Assembly: GCF_001556865.1 (NCBI RefSeq)
Contig: NZ_LSJY01000182.1
Span: forward strand, 1-34,567
Length of the DNA stretch: 34,567 nt
Direction of reading: 5' to 3'
Origin: Sphingobium sp. CCH11-B1
GTDB taxonomy: Bacteria; Pseudomonadota; Alphaproteobacteria; Sphingomonadales; Sphingomonadaceae
Every line of letters starts with the position of its first letter. The first letter of the stretch is position 1. A program made the translations under genes and the position numbers. The notes under the pieces were generated by a model. The model was not told the DNA's origin, did not search any database, and saw only the letters and a list, made by a program, of their open reading frames with translations. Positions 24,407 through 32,345 of the stretch are shown piece by piece.

Positions 24407-24619
24407 AGGGGCAGCGATGCGCCTTTTGGTCATGGGGTCAAGGGGAGCAGGAACGCTCCTTTGCCGCGCTGGAGGCGGCTGGGTTCCATAGGGGCAGGCA
24501 CGCCCTTTGGTTGATGGGGTTTGGGGAGAGCGGAAGTCTCCCCGATGGCGCTGCTCCGGCTCGATGCTGGGTAAGCGTCTTTAGCCAGAGGGATGCAACG
24601 GGAGAGCGCAGCGTCTCCC
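24407..24619 (+). repeat. cluster of five related GC-rich hairpins
   Basis: Within the 518-bp gene-free stretch 24303-24820 there are five look-alike stem-loops: 24407-24427, 24440-24462, 24490-24507, 24523-24543 (GGGGAGA/TCTCCCC, perfect) and 24600-24619 (GGGAGA/TCTCCC, perfect). Most follow the pattern GGGG-AG/C..., a 6-8-nt loop with AGG/AGC, then CTCC/GCCC and TTTG. Spacing is 33-77 bp. A 90-codon ORF crosses them but reads as repeat-driven and is rejected. The block could be a structured RNA, multiple protein sites or a decayed repeat array. The rest of the gap shows only CGTTG/CAACG and ATAGCGCTAT palindromes (24631-24675). Confidence 0.5.
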
Positions 24620-24820
24620 TTGCCAAGAGGCGTTGACGTAAGACAACGCACATCTTGCGCATAGCGCTATCTCAAGGCTTTCACCCGATGCCACCTAAAC
24701 GGATATAGATCGAACCGGAGCCGATTTCCCGTAAACTTGCCGGTAACGCCATTTAGTCAGGTGGGTACTTTTCTGGCGTTATCCCCCCTAAACCCTATTT
24801 CGCCTCTCCAGATTGGCGGC

Positions 24821-25480
24821 ATGTCCGACCGCCAACACAGCCTTCACGATCTAACGTCCCAGGGCGATCCCGAGACGCATATCGCGCCCGTTCAGAAGCG
24901 AGCCACGCGTTTTTCCTGGCTTTGGGCGCTTTTGTCGGTGTCGGCCTTCAGCTCGGCATTCTCGATCACCTTCTATATCTGGGCGAGCTTTGGCCATCTC
25001 ATCCTGCCAGATCGATATACCTACTCCATCATTTTTGGCGACCGCCAAGGGATGATGACGGGCCAGCAGCACATCAGTAGCGCCAAGGGCACTGTCTTCT
25101 GGCACAATACCATCAACGATGGCACGGCGAAGTCCGAAGGCCAGAAGCAAGCGACCGTCCTAGACGAGACCACTAAGGCGCGCGCTTCGCAGGAAGCCAG
25201 CGTGCAAGAGAAGGTGCTGGTGGAAACAACTGGTGCCCGAGCGGCTCAGGAAGCCGCCATCCAAGCCAAGGTCGTCCAAGAAACAGCGGCCCTGCAAGCC
25301 TCGGCGGAGTGCCTGCGGCAAATCACGGTCGCCGCCGCCGCGAAGGAGGCGGACTGCATCGGCACCGGCGTCTCGGGCGGCGAATGCTCGGCGCGCCGCC
25401 ACCTCATTGAGCAACTCGCCCCGACCTGTGGCGAACTCACCCCTTCCCCCACCACCGGAGAAACCCGTCATGACCGATAG
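24821..25480 (+). CDS. single-pass membrane protein of the transfer region, unknown
   Basis: A 219-residue protein with one hydrophobic helix at about residues 34-60 (LWALLSVSAFSSAFSITFYIW). An extracytoplasmic part rich in Ala, Gln, Glu and Lys follows (about residues 115-180: KARASQEASVQEKVLVETTG, AAIQAKVVQETAALQASA) and should form a coiled coil. A short Cys-containing C-terminus (CLRQ, CIGTGVSGGECSARR, TCGEL) ends it. ATG at 24821 is the first after the repeat block. It overlaps the next gene by 11 nt, and the pair leads directly into the VirD4-type coupling gene, so a role in DNA transfer is likely. I do not recognise a family. Confidence 0.65.
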   Translation: MSDRQHSLHDLTSQGDPETHIAPVQKRATRFSWLWALLSVSAFSSAFSITFYIWASFGHLILPDRYTYSIIFGDRQGMMTGQQHISSAKGTVFWHNTINDGTAKSEGQKQATVLDETTKARASQEASVQEKVLVETTGARAAQEAAIQAKVVQETAALQASAECLRQITVAAAAKEADCIGTGVSGGECSARRHLIEQLAPTCGELTPSPTTGETRHDR

Positions 25481-26735
25481 GAATATGGCGGCCGTCGCGA
25501 TCGCGCTCGCGGCGGCGTCCCTGCCCTTCAATGAAGTTTCCGCCACGAACTCAGCCGTGAGAGAGCTCGGCAGCGTCGGACCGGACGGCGTCGCGCTTTC
25601 ATGGGAGGCTTGGGAAGAGTTGAAGACCGACCTGGGGTCATCTGCGGAAAAGAGCCAGCGTGAGTATGAAAGATGCCGCAATCCCGGCCCGGGTCTCGGC
25701 GATCTCATCAGGATTGGTGAGAGGCTGGGCGGAGGAAGGCGCTTTCCATTTCGGTTTCCTCTGCAAGATCGCAGGCCTGCTCGTGATTGCGGGAAGCCGC
25801 CGGTCATATCCGAAATAAGCAATGATGCCCGTCTAGTGGCGATCGACACGTCCAGGGCATCAAACGATCAGCGTTTTCCGGTGGTTGCCCAACTGACATT
25901 TCGTCGTTCGGGCCTCTCCATCGTTCCAGGCTCGGAAAGTCTGGGCGGACGCTGCGTCGCGCTCAGCGACTCTCGCGGTCGTCTCGTGCCTGTTCGGAGC
26001 CTTCGCGATCCAGATCCCTACGGGTTTTCGAACCCGTTCACGCAAAATTCCGTGGTCGCCGCCGAACGGCGCGTCGAGGTCGCGCGCGCACGTATCGCCG
26101 CCGCCGAGGCTAAGCTATCTCAAGACCAATCAGGCATCGGCACAATGGCGGGCTACTCGCGGCGCGTCGGTCAGTGCGTGGCTCCACCAACCGCTACCCC
26201 GCCCCCGCGCCCGTCCAGCATGAGCGAAACCGAGATAGAAGACCAAGCGGCGGGAGCCTGCGTCGATCTCGCCATTCGCCGCCATGATCCCGCGAGGGTC
26301 ATTGGCGCGCTGCGTTCTATTCGATGGGATGCCATGCTGGCTTCCATGCGGCGCTATCAGCAAAAACCTGCATCCTGCGCGGGCGTCATGCCCACTCAGT
26401 GGAACGATGTCGGCATCCGCATGGCATGCGCGATCAGCGATATCGGGTGTTACGGGGCGATTCAGACGGCTATCCAACAATGCCAGGCCATGGTCCGCAA
26501 TAGCTGTGGAGCCCCCCTCATGGAGTGGAAGCGGCGCGTCGCCGCGATTCAGGCCGCGCCGGCCGAAGCCAAGGCGCAATGCGAAGCCAAGCTTCAGACG
26601 GTCTCAAATAACAGTCAGCAGTTAACGGCGCTCCGTGCGGAACTTCATCAAGCCGAGACCGCGTTGAGCGAAGCGCGGGCCGCGCCCGTGCAGTCAGGCT
26701 CGCTTCCCTTGTCCGAAGCACGCTGCGGAGGCTGA
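25470..26735 (+). CDS. secreted coiled-coil protein of the transfer region, unknown
   Basis: A 421-residue protein with an N-terminal signal-like segment (AAVAIALAAASLPFNEVSA) predicting export. A helical stretch near residues 190-215 (VVAAERRVEVARARIAAAEA) and a C-terminal coiled coil (about 375-410: LTALRAELHQAETALSEARA) are visible. Eleven or so Cys are scattered through the middle and C-terminal parts (CGKPP, RCVAL, CVAPP, ACVDL, CAGVM, MACAISDIGCYGAI, QQCQAM, SCGAPL), suggesting disulphides. GGAG lies upstream of the ATG at 25470. It sits 1 nt before the coupling-protein gene and is probably part of the same transcript. No family recognised. Confidence 0.65.
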   Translation: MTDRNMAAVAIALAAASLPFNEVSATNSAVRELGSVGPDGVALSWEAWEELKTDLGSSAEKSQREYERCRNPGPGLGDLIRIGERLGGGRRFPFRFPLQDRRPARDCGKPPVISEISNDARLVAIDTSRASNDQRFPVVAQLTFRRSGLSIVPGSESLGGRCVALSDSRGRLVPVRSLRDPDPYGFSNPFTQNSVVAAERRVEVARARIAAAEAKLSQDQSGIGTMAGYSRRVGQCVAPPTATPPPRPSSMSETEIEDQAAGACVDLAIRRHDPARVIGALRSIRWDAMLASMRRYQQKPASCAGVMPTQWNDVGIRMACAISDIGCYGAIQTAIQQCQAMVRNSCGAPLMEWKRRVAAIQAAPAEAKAQCEAKLQTVSNNSQQLTALRAELHQAETALSEARAAPVQSGSLPLSEARCGG

Positions 26736-26736
26736 A

Positions 26737-28359
26737 ATGGCGATGCGGACCGGCAAGCTTCCACGCGGATGGGAAGACACGATCTCCGTCGACGCACCGC
26801 TACGAACCTCGCATTGGCTATCCGAAGAGATCGTTCGTGCAGCACTCGGCCATGGCGACGCGATGCCCGAGGGACGATCCCCGATCATCCTTGGTTGTCT
26901 GGGCGATGGAAAGGATCGCTCAATCATTGCCTATGACGATGATCGGAGCGCCGTGCTCGCGGTTGGGGCGAGAGGCGGCAAATCCGTTTCGATCCTCGTT
27001 CCAAACCTTCTCTCCTATCCGGGGTCGGTGGTTGTCACCGACCCTAAGGGCGAGCTGGCGATGATCACGGCGCGGCATCGCCGCGATAAGCTCGGACAAA
27101 AGGTCATCATTCTTGATCCATTCGGTGTCCTCGCCATGCATGGCTGTGTGGATTTGCCGCTTAGCAGGTACAATCCTCTCGAATGGATCGAGCGCATCGA
27201 CCGCGAATTCGTAGACGAGGTAGCGCTTCTCGCCGACGCACTGGTGATCAAGGAAAAGCGGGATGTCCATTTTTCGGAGTCGGCCCGCGTTCTTCTCAAA
27301 GCCATCATGCTGGGCCTGCTCTGCGGCGGGTTCGGCGACGCCGCGCATGATCTTACATCCGTCCGTCAACTGGCGATGCAGGGAGAAAACGGAGCAGGCA
27401 TAAACACGCTGATTGCAAAGCTTGTTGGCATGCAGGACAATGGCGGCGCCATCGCCAGATCGGCGTCGATGCTCTATCACATGGGCGACAGGGAGCTTGG
27501 CGGGGTCATCTCGACGATGGGCCGCAACACCGAGTTTCTGGACTCGCCGTCCATGCGGGACGTGCTCACAGGGAAATCCAGCTTCGATCCACGGACCATC
27601 AAAACCGAGCCGACTACGATTTATTTCGTCCTTCCCGAGTGGCGGCTCAACTCACACGGTCGCTGGTTGCGCTTGATGATCGTATCGCTGCTGAGCCACT
27701 TACAACGCGGCCCCGCCGCGCCCGAGATGCCTCATACCGCGCTCATCCTCGATGAGTTCGCGTCGCTGGGCTACATGGAGCCCATCGAACGCGCGGTGAG
27801 CTATGTCGCGGGTTTCGGCGTCAAGATCATCAGCGTGGTCCAGGACCTCAATCAGCTTGCGGCGCTGTATGAGCAGCGTTGGCAAACTTTCGTCGCCAAT
27901 GCCGGTGTCGTCATGGCCTTTTCCAATGCCGATAATCTGACCGCCGAGTTCCTATCAAAACGCTGCGGCGAGACGGAAGTGCTGCGGCTCGAACATAACA
28001 CGCAGGATAGCGCGAGCCGCGGTGATACGCATGCGGGCCTCTCGGCTCGGCTACAAGCCGCGCTGAAAGGCGATGGTCTCGCGCAACTTGGGGCGCAGTC
28101 CACGCAATCAGGCGGCACACGCTCGACTTCGACCACGCCGCGCCGTGTCTCAACAGCTCTTTTGACCCCTGACGAGGTGATGGTTCATTTCGCGCGCGAG
28201 ACCGGCAGCATGCTGGTTCTCATCAATGGCGCGCGACCCATGATCCTGCGCCGTATCCGGTATTACGACGATCCGCTGTTTCGTGATCTGGCGAGTGAAA
28301 ACCCACTCCACCCCTATACACGCAATTCGGACGAAACTGGCGGATCGAACTCAAGATAG
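26737..28359 (+). CDS. VirD4/TraG-type conjugative coupling ATPase without membrane anchor
   Basis: A 540-residue type IV coupling protein that would hand the relaxase-DNA complex to a secretion channel. Walker A is GARGGKS (residues 77-83) in AVLAVGARGGKSVSILVPNL, and VVTDPKGELA follows. Walker B is LILDEF (336-341) in HTALILDEFASLGYMEPIERA, then VVQDLNQLAALY. No transmembrane helices precede Walker A, so unlike classical VirD4 this one is soluble or relies on a partner, perhaps the single-pass protein two genes upstream. GGAGG sits five bases before the ATG. No VirB-type mating-pair genes are visible in the window. Confidence 0.9.
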   Translation: MAMRTGKLPRGWEDTISVDAPLRTSHWLSEEIVRAALGHGDAMPEGRSPIILGCLGDGKDRSIIAYDDDRSAVLAVGARGGKSVSILVPNLLSYPGSVVVTDPKGELAMITARHRRDKLGQKVIILDPFGVLAMHGCVDLPLSRYNPLEWIERIDREFVDEVALLADALVIKEKRDVHFSESARVLLKAIMLGLLCGGFGDAAHDLTSVRQLAMQGENGAGINTLIAKLVGMQDNGGAIARSASMLYHMGDRELGGVISTMGRNTEFLDSPSMRDVLTGKSSFDPRTIKTEPTTIYFVLPEWRLNSHGRWLRLMIVSLLSHLQRGPAAPEMPHTALILDEFASLGYMEPIERAVSYVAGFGVKIISVVQDLNQLAALYEQRWQTFVANAGVVMAFSNADNLTAEFLSKRCGETEVLRLEHNTQDSASRGDTHAGLSARLQAALKGDGLAQLGAQSTQSGGTRSTSTTPRRVSTALLTPDEVMVHFARETGSMLVLINGARPMILRRIRYYDDPLFRDLASENPLHPYTRNSDETGGSNSR

Positions 28360-28376
28360 ATGTTGATCCCGTGGGC

Positions 28377-28547
28377 ATGCCGCATCCCAGCGCACCATGG
28401 GAGCCCGCCGCCCTCGATCATGAGAAAGGTTTGCTTATCCACGAGGTACGGAGCGATTTCCGTGATCTTGTCATCATTTTTTCTCGGCACTTCAGAATCT
28501 TATCACACCCCCCGCGCCAAGCGCAAATCGAGGAGCATGATCGATGA
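28377..28547 (+). CDS. small ORF between coupling gene and basic protein
   Basis: A 56-codon ORF in a different frame from its neighbours, starting 17 nt after the coupling-gene stop and ending with TGA that overlaps the next ATG (ATGA). The product reads MPHPSAPWEPAALDHEKG..., then RDLVIIFSRHFRILSH and a polar tail. It looks like a genuine soluble polypeptide, in contrast to the competing frame at 28360. A GTG at 28371 is an alternative start. Evidence is the tight packing and sensible composition only; no ribosome site or family is recognised. Confidence 0.45.
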   Translation: MPHPSAPWEPAALDHEKGLLIHEVRSDFRDLVIIFSRHFRILSHPPRQAQIEEHDR

Positions 28548-28894
28548 AGGAGCAGTTCAACCGTCATAATCCCGTGGAAATGCGGAATGCGTCAGCCGAC
28601 CGGCGCGCTAAAATGGCGGCGATAGAACATCGCGCCAACGAGGTCGGGCGAAAGGTCGAACAGCACTATCAGAAGCACCGCGAGCAATGGACTTCCAACG
28701 AGTACAAGGTTGTATTGTTGAAAAAGTACGGCAATGCGCTCGACTTCACGCCGACTGGCGCGCAGAGGCGCAACCTCATGAACGAAGCTAGCATCAACGT
28801 GGCGCGGCGTCATTCCGTGCGACACGCACGGGTTAAGCTTGCCCAGCGCAACCTCATCAGAGATACCCAGAGGGACCAGGGGCACGAGCGGTAA
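28544..28894 (+). CDS. small basic helical protein, unknown
   Basis: A 116-residue, strongly basic protein with alternating charged residues (ADRRAKMAAIEHRANEVGRK, then YQKHREQW; C-terminal RRHSVRHARVKLAQRNLIRD). It is probably helical and possibly nucleic-acid binding. GAGGAG lies eight bases before the ATG, and the ATG overlaps the preceding small ORF. It ends the rightward transfer-region operon. No family recognised. Confidence 0.65.
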   Translation: MKEQFNRHNPVEMRNASADRRAKMAAIEHRANEVGRKVEQHYQKHREQWTSNEYKVVLLKKYGNALDFTPTGAQRRNLMNEASINVARRHSVRHARVKLAQRNLIRDTQRDQGHER

Positions 28895-28924
28895 GCGTGG
28901 CGCGGAAGGACCGCGCCACGCCCC

Positions 28925-29221
28925 TCAAAGCAAGGAATATTGCCTAACCAAGACCTCAGTATCAGCCCAAGTCCTATCGACGGCAGCTCGGTTAAGCCAG
29001 CTTTCTACGAAGGCACCCGCTCCTCCGGCCTCATCGACCAATCCCTTGGCGATGAAGTTCGAACGATATCCGGTTTCGGTTATCGGCAACGGAGCGCGTA
29101 TGGGCTCCACGGTTTCGATCTGGATGTGATCAACCCATTGTTGCTGCTCATAGGTGATTTGAACAAGTAGGCCTCGCCATTCCAGAAGACCATGCGTGAT
29201 GGTGCGAAGGTAGGAGGTCAT
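28925..29221 (-). CDS. hypothetical plasmid-type protein
   Basis: A 98-residue protein starting MTSYLRTITHGLLEWRGLLV, then EQQQWVDHIQIETVEPIRAP and a C-terminal part ending VRQYSLL. The ATG overlaps the stop of the gene upstream on the minus strand (ATGA), so the two form a small operon. The middle part reads like a compact alpha/beta protein found beside plasmid maintenance genes, but I do not know its function. Confidence 0.6.
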   Translation of the reverse strand: MTSYLRTITHGLLEWRGLLVQITYEQQQWVDHIQIETVEPIRAPLPITETGYRSNFIAKGLVDEAGGAGAFVESWLNRAAVDRTWADTEVLVRQYSLL

Positions 29222-29421
29222 GACTGACCTCCGTTCTCGCGTTCGGCGATTTCGCGCATCACCACACGGCCATCGGTTGGCAGCGCGTCAAATTGAAGCG
29301 TGAACCCCTGATTGTCTTTGTTCGGCCAGGCGGCTCCTATTTCGAGCCAGCGGGCCTGATCGTTATCGCCCTTCACCGTGTAGAGGCGGTGTGTCGGCTG
29401 ACGGTTCTGATTGGTGGTCAT
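29218..29421 (-). CDS. small plasmid-type protein, unknown
   Basis: A 67-residue protein with THRLYTVKGDNDQARWLEIG, AAWPNKDNQGFTLQFDALP and RVVMREIAE, a pattern I associate with small proteins conserved on proteobacterial plasmids. GGAG is six bases before the ATG at 29421, and the longer frame to 29484 lacks support. It overlaps the following gene by 4 nt. Function unknown. Confidence 0.65.
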   Translation of the reverse strand: MTTNQNRQPTHRLYTVKGDNDQARWLEIGAAWPNKDNQGFTLQFDALPTDGRVVMREIAERENGGQS

Positions 29422-29442
29422 GTTGGTCTCCTGTGATTTACT

Positions 29443-29460
29443 GCCGGAACCATTTCCGGC
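29443..29460. promoter_or_regulatory. 7-bp inverted repeat upstream of the two-gene operon
   Basis: GCCGGAA (29443-29449) and TTCCGGC (29454-29460) flank a 4-nt centre, 22 bp before the leftward start at 29421. It is a plausible operator or leader hairpin. The rest of the gap up to the recombinase gene (29461-29668) shows no convincing gene. Confidence 0.4.
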
Positions 29461-29668
29461 TGGGAGACAAGAGCTCGCCGTCATCGAGCCGAGGGTTCAA
29501 ACGCTGCATGGCACATGCACCAGTCATGGGGCGGACCTGCACAAGGAGCGATCAGCGACGCGGAAGGGAGCCGCGTTGAACGCTCGGCGGCGGAGAGCAT
29601 GATCCCGCCGTGAACTGGAAATGGTCTTGGCTGGAAATGAAGAGAGCATCTCCGATCAAGCCGCCGCG

Positions 29669-30220
29669 TCATGCGGCCTCTGCCAGAAAGCGATAAACGG
29701 TCGTGCGCCCGATCCGAAATCTCTTGGCCGCCTCGGCCTTCGACAGTCCGCCTTCAACGGCTTGCCTCAATATCGCTGCCTTCTTGGTCGATAGTTTGCG
29801 GCGACGTCCGAGCTGGACGCCCCTGGCCTTCGCCGCAGCCAGTCCAGCATTGGTCCGTTCGATGATGGCCTTGCGTTCAAAATCAGCGAACACGATCATC
29901 AGGCGATAGATGACCTCGCCGATGCTTGATGACGTATCGATACCCTCGGTCAGCGAAACGAGGTTTGCACCGCGCTCGCGCAGTTCGTCGGCGATGTCGA
30001 CAAGATCTCGGAAATTGCGGCCGATGCGGTCCAGCCGCCAGACCACGAGTGTGTCAGAGGGTCCAATACTCGACAGCAATTCCTCAAGACCGGGGCGTTT
30101 GCGGGATTTGCCGCTCACTTTGTCGGTGAAGATACGCGGGACGGACGCCGCGTGCAGCGCATCCAGTTGCAGATTCAAGTTCTGGTCGTCGGTGGAGACG
30201 CGGGCATAACCATAGCGCAC
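29669..30220 (-). CDS. serine recombinase, Tn3-resolvase/invertase type
   Basis: A 183-residue small serine recombinase. The catalytic Ser9 lies in YARVSTDDQNLNLQLDAL, and VVWRLDRIGRNFRDLV holds the conserved Arg residues. GEVIYRLMIVFADFERKAIIERTNAGLAAAKA is the dimer and long-helix region, and the C-terminal HTH (about 143-180) ends TTVYRFLAEAA. It resolves cointegrates or inverts DNA. The start codon is GTG with AAAGG upstream. No transposase or terminal repeats were found next to it, so it may be a remnant or an island-stabilising resolvase. Confidence 0.92.
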   Translation of the reverse strand: MRYGYARVSTDDQNLNLQLDALHAASVPRIFTDKVSGKSRKRPGLEELLSSIGPSDTLVVWRLDRIGRNFRDLVDIADELRERGANLVSLTEGIDTSSSIGEVIYRLMIVFADFERKAIIERTNAGLAAAKARGVQLGRRRKLSTKKAAILRQAVEGGLSKAEAAKRFRIGRTTVYRFLAEAA

Positions 30221-30382
30221 GGGAGCCTTTCCGCCGATGGTAGGCGTTCCTTCGGCTGTTTCAAAAATCGTCGTTTATGGGATCGGACCCTATCGGCGCT
30301 GCGCAGCCCGCAGCCACATCCGAAAGGTGCCGATTTGTTGGAAATCCCTATAGCACAGGCGAAAGCCAAGCCCAAAGCAAAC

Positions 30383-30414
30383 CCTGTTCCGAATACGACG
30401 GTATACGGAACAGG
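30383..30414. promoter_or_regulatory. 32-bp near-perfect palindrome before the secreted-protein gene
   Basis: CCTGTTCCG (30383-30391) and CGGAACAGG (30406-30414) are perfect complements, extended by ATAC/GTAT after one mismatch (13 of 14 pairs, 4-nt centre). The right arm ends 3 nt before the ATG at 30418 and contains the only ribosome-site-like AGG. It may be a repressor operator, a translational hairpin, or a recombination site for the adjacent recombinase. Confidence 0.55.
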
Positions 30415-30417
30415 TGA

Positions 30418-31068
30418 ATGCGGAAGTTTCTATGGTTCGTGGTAGCGGCGATCTGCGTAGGCGTTGCGTCTCCTGTCCTTGCTCTTGAAACAGGCCAATG
30501 CCTGCCAGCGGCGACAGTTCGCGCGGCACTGGCTCAGGAAGGACAAAACCCCATCATCGTCGGCAACAGGAGCGGTTACGGCTATCCGATCGCCCTCATC
30601 TTCACGTCAAATGCAGACGGGTCGAAGGGTTACGCCATTCGCGGCGACAAGCCATTCGGCGAGCAGGCGGAAACCGCCTGCATCGATTCTGTCTATCGCG
30701 ATGTCCGCCTGAACGACATTTCAAAGCCGGGGATTCCGGCATGGGCGAAGATGGGCGGCGATCCCAAGACGGCGGAAGCTATCTGCAAGCGCGATAAACT
30801 TGGGTATCAGGAGGTATGCGCGCCTGCCGATCAGGTGACGCAAGAGTTAGAAACAAATGGCCGTCATGCGATGATGGTTGCCACAGGCAGTGCGATCAAT
30901 CCGCGCGATAAGAGCATTCGGCAAAATCAACGCATTCTGGTGACGGTGAACGCCGGTAATCAAGCGGGCTTGATACGGGCAGTCACTCAAGAGGGCGCGG
31001 GATATGTCCTGTCCGCCTATTCGAGCGTGGCCTACACGGCTAACGGTGAAGCGAGGTTGACGAAATAG
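30418..31068 (+). CDS. secreted periplasmic protein, unknown
   Basis: A 216-residue protein with a clear signal peptide (MRKFLWFVVAAICVGVASPVLA, cut before LETG). The mature part has four Cys (CLPAA, ACIDSV, AICKRD, VCAPAD), compatible with disulphides, and a beta-rich C-terminal half (QRILVTVNAGNQAGLI, YVLSAYSSVAYTANGEA). It starts 3 nt after a 32-bp palindrome and ends exactly against the convergent gene, whose stop begins on the next base. Possible transfer-related lipoprotein-like factor; no family recognised. Confidence 0.65.
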   Translation: MRKFLWFVVAAICVGVASPVLALETGQCLPAATVRAALAQEGQNPIIVGNRSGYGYPIALIFTSNADGSKGYAIRGDKPFGEQAETACIDSVYRDVRLNDISKPGIPAWAKMGGDPKTAEAICKRDKLGYQEVCAPADQVTQELETNGRHAMMVATGSAINPRDKSIRQNQRILVTVNAGNQAGLIRAVTQEGAGYVLSAYSSVAYTANGEARLTK

Positions 31069-31851
31069 TCAGAAACCCATTCCTGTCGGCTGAACGACCG
31101 GCCTTGGGGCCTGAGCCGCGCTTTCTACGGCAGCGGGCGCATCGTTCGATGCAGCGGCAAACCTGCCGCTAAGCTCCGAGTTGCTGGAAAGTGCCTGACT
31201 CTCCCCCATTTCGGCTTTGATCACGTTCATGTCTCGTTTGTAGGTCGGATCAGATTCCGCGCTCTTAATCACGCGCTTTTGTTCCTCACTACGCTGTGAC
31301 GGCGGGATGGCGGCGGCTTCGGCCACTTGTGCCGCGCGTTCATATCTTGCTTCGGCTTCGCTATGGCTCATGCCACGGCCTTCAAAGGCTTCGATCACAC
31401 GGCGGTGGAGATCTTCATCGTTGCGCAGACGCTGGGCAAGCTCGGCCCATTCCGAACCTGTCATCGTGACGCCGCCCACGGTGGATTTCGTGCGCGACCA
31501 TTCTTCCTGTTCACGCCTGCGGCGTTCTTCCTGCGCCATGACGACGCCAAGATATTCAGAGTTCTTTTCATCCTCGCGGCGCTGGCGTTCCTCGCGGGAC
31601 AAAGAGGCTATACCGTCAATCGCCGAAGGCCGGACGAAGCCAGCATCGATGGCAGCTTCCCGCGCCTGATCGGCCTTGGTCAGCAGAGCGGATTTTAGAT
31701 GATCCGGCAGGTTCGGCGGCAATGCCGCATTGTTGAACACCAGCGACGGCGCGATGGCATCCGCCATCGCAACGACTTGCCGCTCGGCGTCTTTGATATT
31801 GTCTCGCTGCAAGTCGTTGGAAGGTCTATCGCCTTCTTCGCCCTCATCCAT
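31069..31851 (-). CDS. charged helical protein, unknown
   Basis: A 260-residue, very hydrophilic protein. Acidic N-terminus (DEGEEGDRPSN), an Arg/Glu-rich helical segment at about residues 85-120 (SREERQRREDEKNSEY, EERRRREQEEWSRTK), a middle region with GRGMSHSEAEARYERAAQVA, and a low-complexity Ala/Pro/Ser tail. Coiled coil likely, no membrane segment. It is convergent with the secreted-protein gene with no spacer. The ATG at 31851 has a weak ribosome site. The N-terminal part vaguely recalls proteins found beside mobilization genes. Function unknown. Confidence 0.6.
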   Translation of the reverse strand: MDEGEEGDRPSNDLQRDNIKDAERQVVAMADAIAPSLVFNNAALPPNLPDHLKSALLTKADQAREAAIDAGFVRPSAIDGIASLSREERQRREDEKNSEYLGVVMAQEERRRREQEEWSRTKSTVGGVTMTGSEWAELAQRLRNDEDLHRRVIEAFEGRGMSHSEAEARYERAAQVAEAAAIPPSQRSEEQKRVIKSAESDPTYKRDMNVIKAEMGESQALSSNSELSGRFAAASNDAPAAVESAAQAPRPVVQPTGMGF

Positions 31852-31995
31852 GACCCATATTATCGGTGATTATGGTTAAGGCCGGGTAAAAGTGGCGGTT
31901 TTTCGCCATTCATGTTATCTCATCCGTCCTTTGATCGGGCGCGCTCACCGCCATCCGGCTGGCCCAGAGCCTCGCAAATTCAACCCCGCACCCCA

Positions 31996-32028
31996 CACAA
32001 AAAGATATCCATCGTGTATCTTTTTGTG
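31996..32028. promoter_or_regulatory. toxin-antitoxin operator palindrome
   Basis: CACAAAAAGATA (31996-32007) and TATCTTTTTGTG (32017-32028) are perfect 12-bp complements with a 9-nt spacer, 27 bp before the antitoxin start. TATGAT (32030-32035) just downstream is a good -10. This is the expected autoregulatory site for the ribbon-helix-helix antitoxin complex. The remaining intergenic stretch 31852-31995 shows nothing clear. Confidence 0.7.
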
Positions 32029-32054
32029 ATATGATCGAGCAAAGGATATTGAAC

Positions 32055-32345
32055 ATGCCAACACCACAAACGACAGACAACCATATCAAAGCCGTCAATT
32101 TGAAGATGCGCGAGGATACGCGTGCCTTGATTGACAGGGCCGCGCAGATGCAAGGCCGCTCCCGCACGGATTTCATGATCGAGGCGTCGCGCCGTGCCGC
32201 AGAGGACGCCATTCTCGATCAGACCGTGATCTCCGTCAACGCGGACACCTATCAGCGCTTCCTAGCCATTCTCGATGCTCCGCCGCAGTCGAATGAAAAG
32301 TTACGCCAAACCATGCAGGCGACTCCGCTTTGGGAGAAAAAGTGA
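32055..32345 (+). CDS. TacA/DUF1778-type antitoxin
   Basis: A 96-residue antitoxin. The N-terminal ribbon-helix-helix (about residues 10-55: IKAVNLKMREDTRALIDRAAQ, GRSRTDFMIEASRRAAEDAI) binds DNA. The C-terminal tail (FLAILDAPPQSNEKLRQTM) has the FLAxLDxPP pattern that wraps the acetyltransferase toxin. AAAGGA lies eight bases before the ATG at 32055; an earlier in-frame ATG at 32031 sits in the -10 and is unlikely. The GTGA overlap couples it to the toxin. It is expected to repress its own operon through the palindrome upstream. Confidence 0.92.
   Translation: MPTPQTTDNHIKAVNLKMREDTRALIDRAAQMQGRSRTDFMIEASRRAAEDAILDQTVISVNADTYQRFLAILDAPPQSNEKLRQTMQATPLWEKK

Noticed and set aside
24407..24619. 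Possible CRISPR array
   Set aside because: Repeats are imperfect, unequal in spacing and internally palindromic, without unique spacers of constant length, and no cas genes are present.
24364..24636. 90-codon ORF across the hairpin cluster
   Set aside because: Its sequence is dictated by the repeats, it lacks a ribosome site, and it has no protein-like pattern.
28360..28569. 69-codon ORF right after the coupling gene
   Set aside because: A competing frame gives a better protein that overlaps the next ATG by 4 nt; this one has odd composition.
29669..30220. Complete Tn3-family transposon around the serine recombinase
   Set aside because: No transposase ORF and no 38-bp-type terminal inverted repeats were seen on either side.
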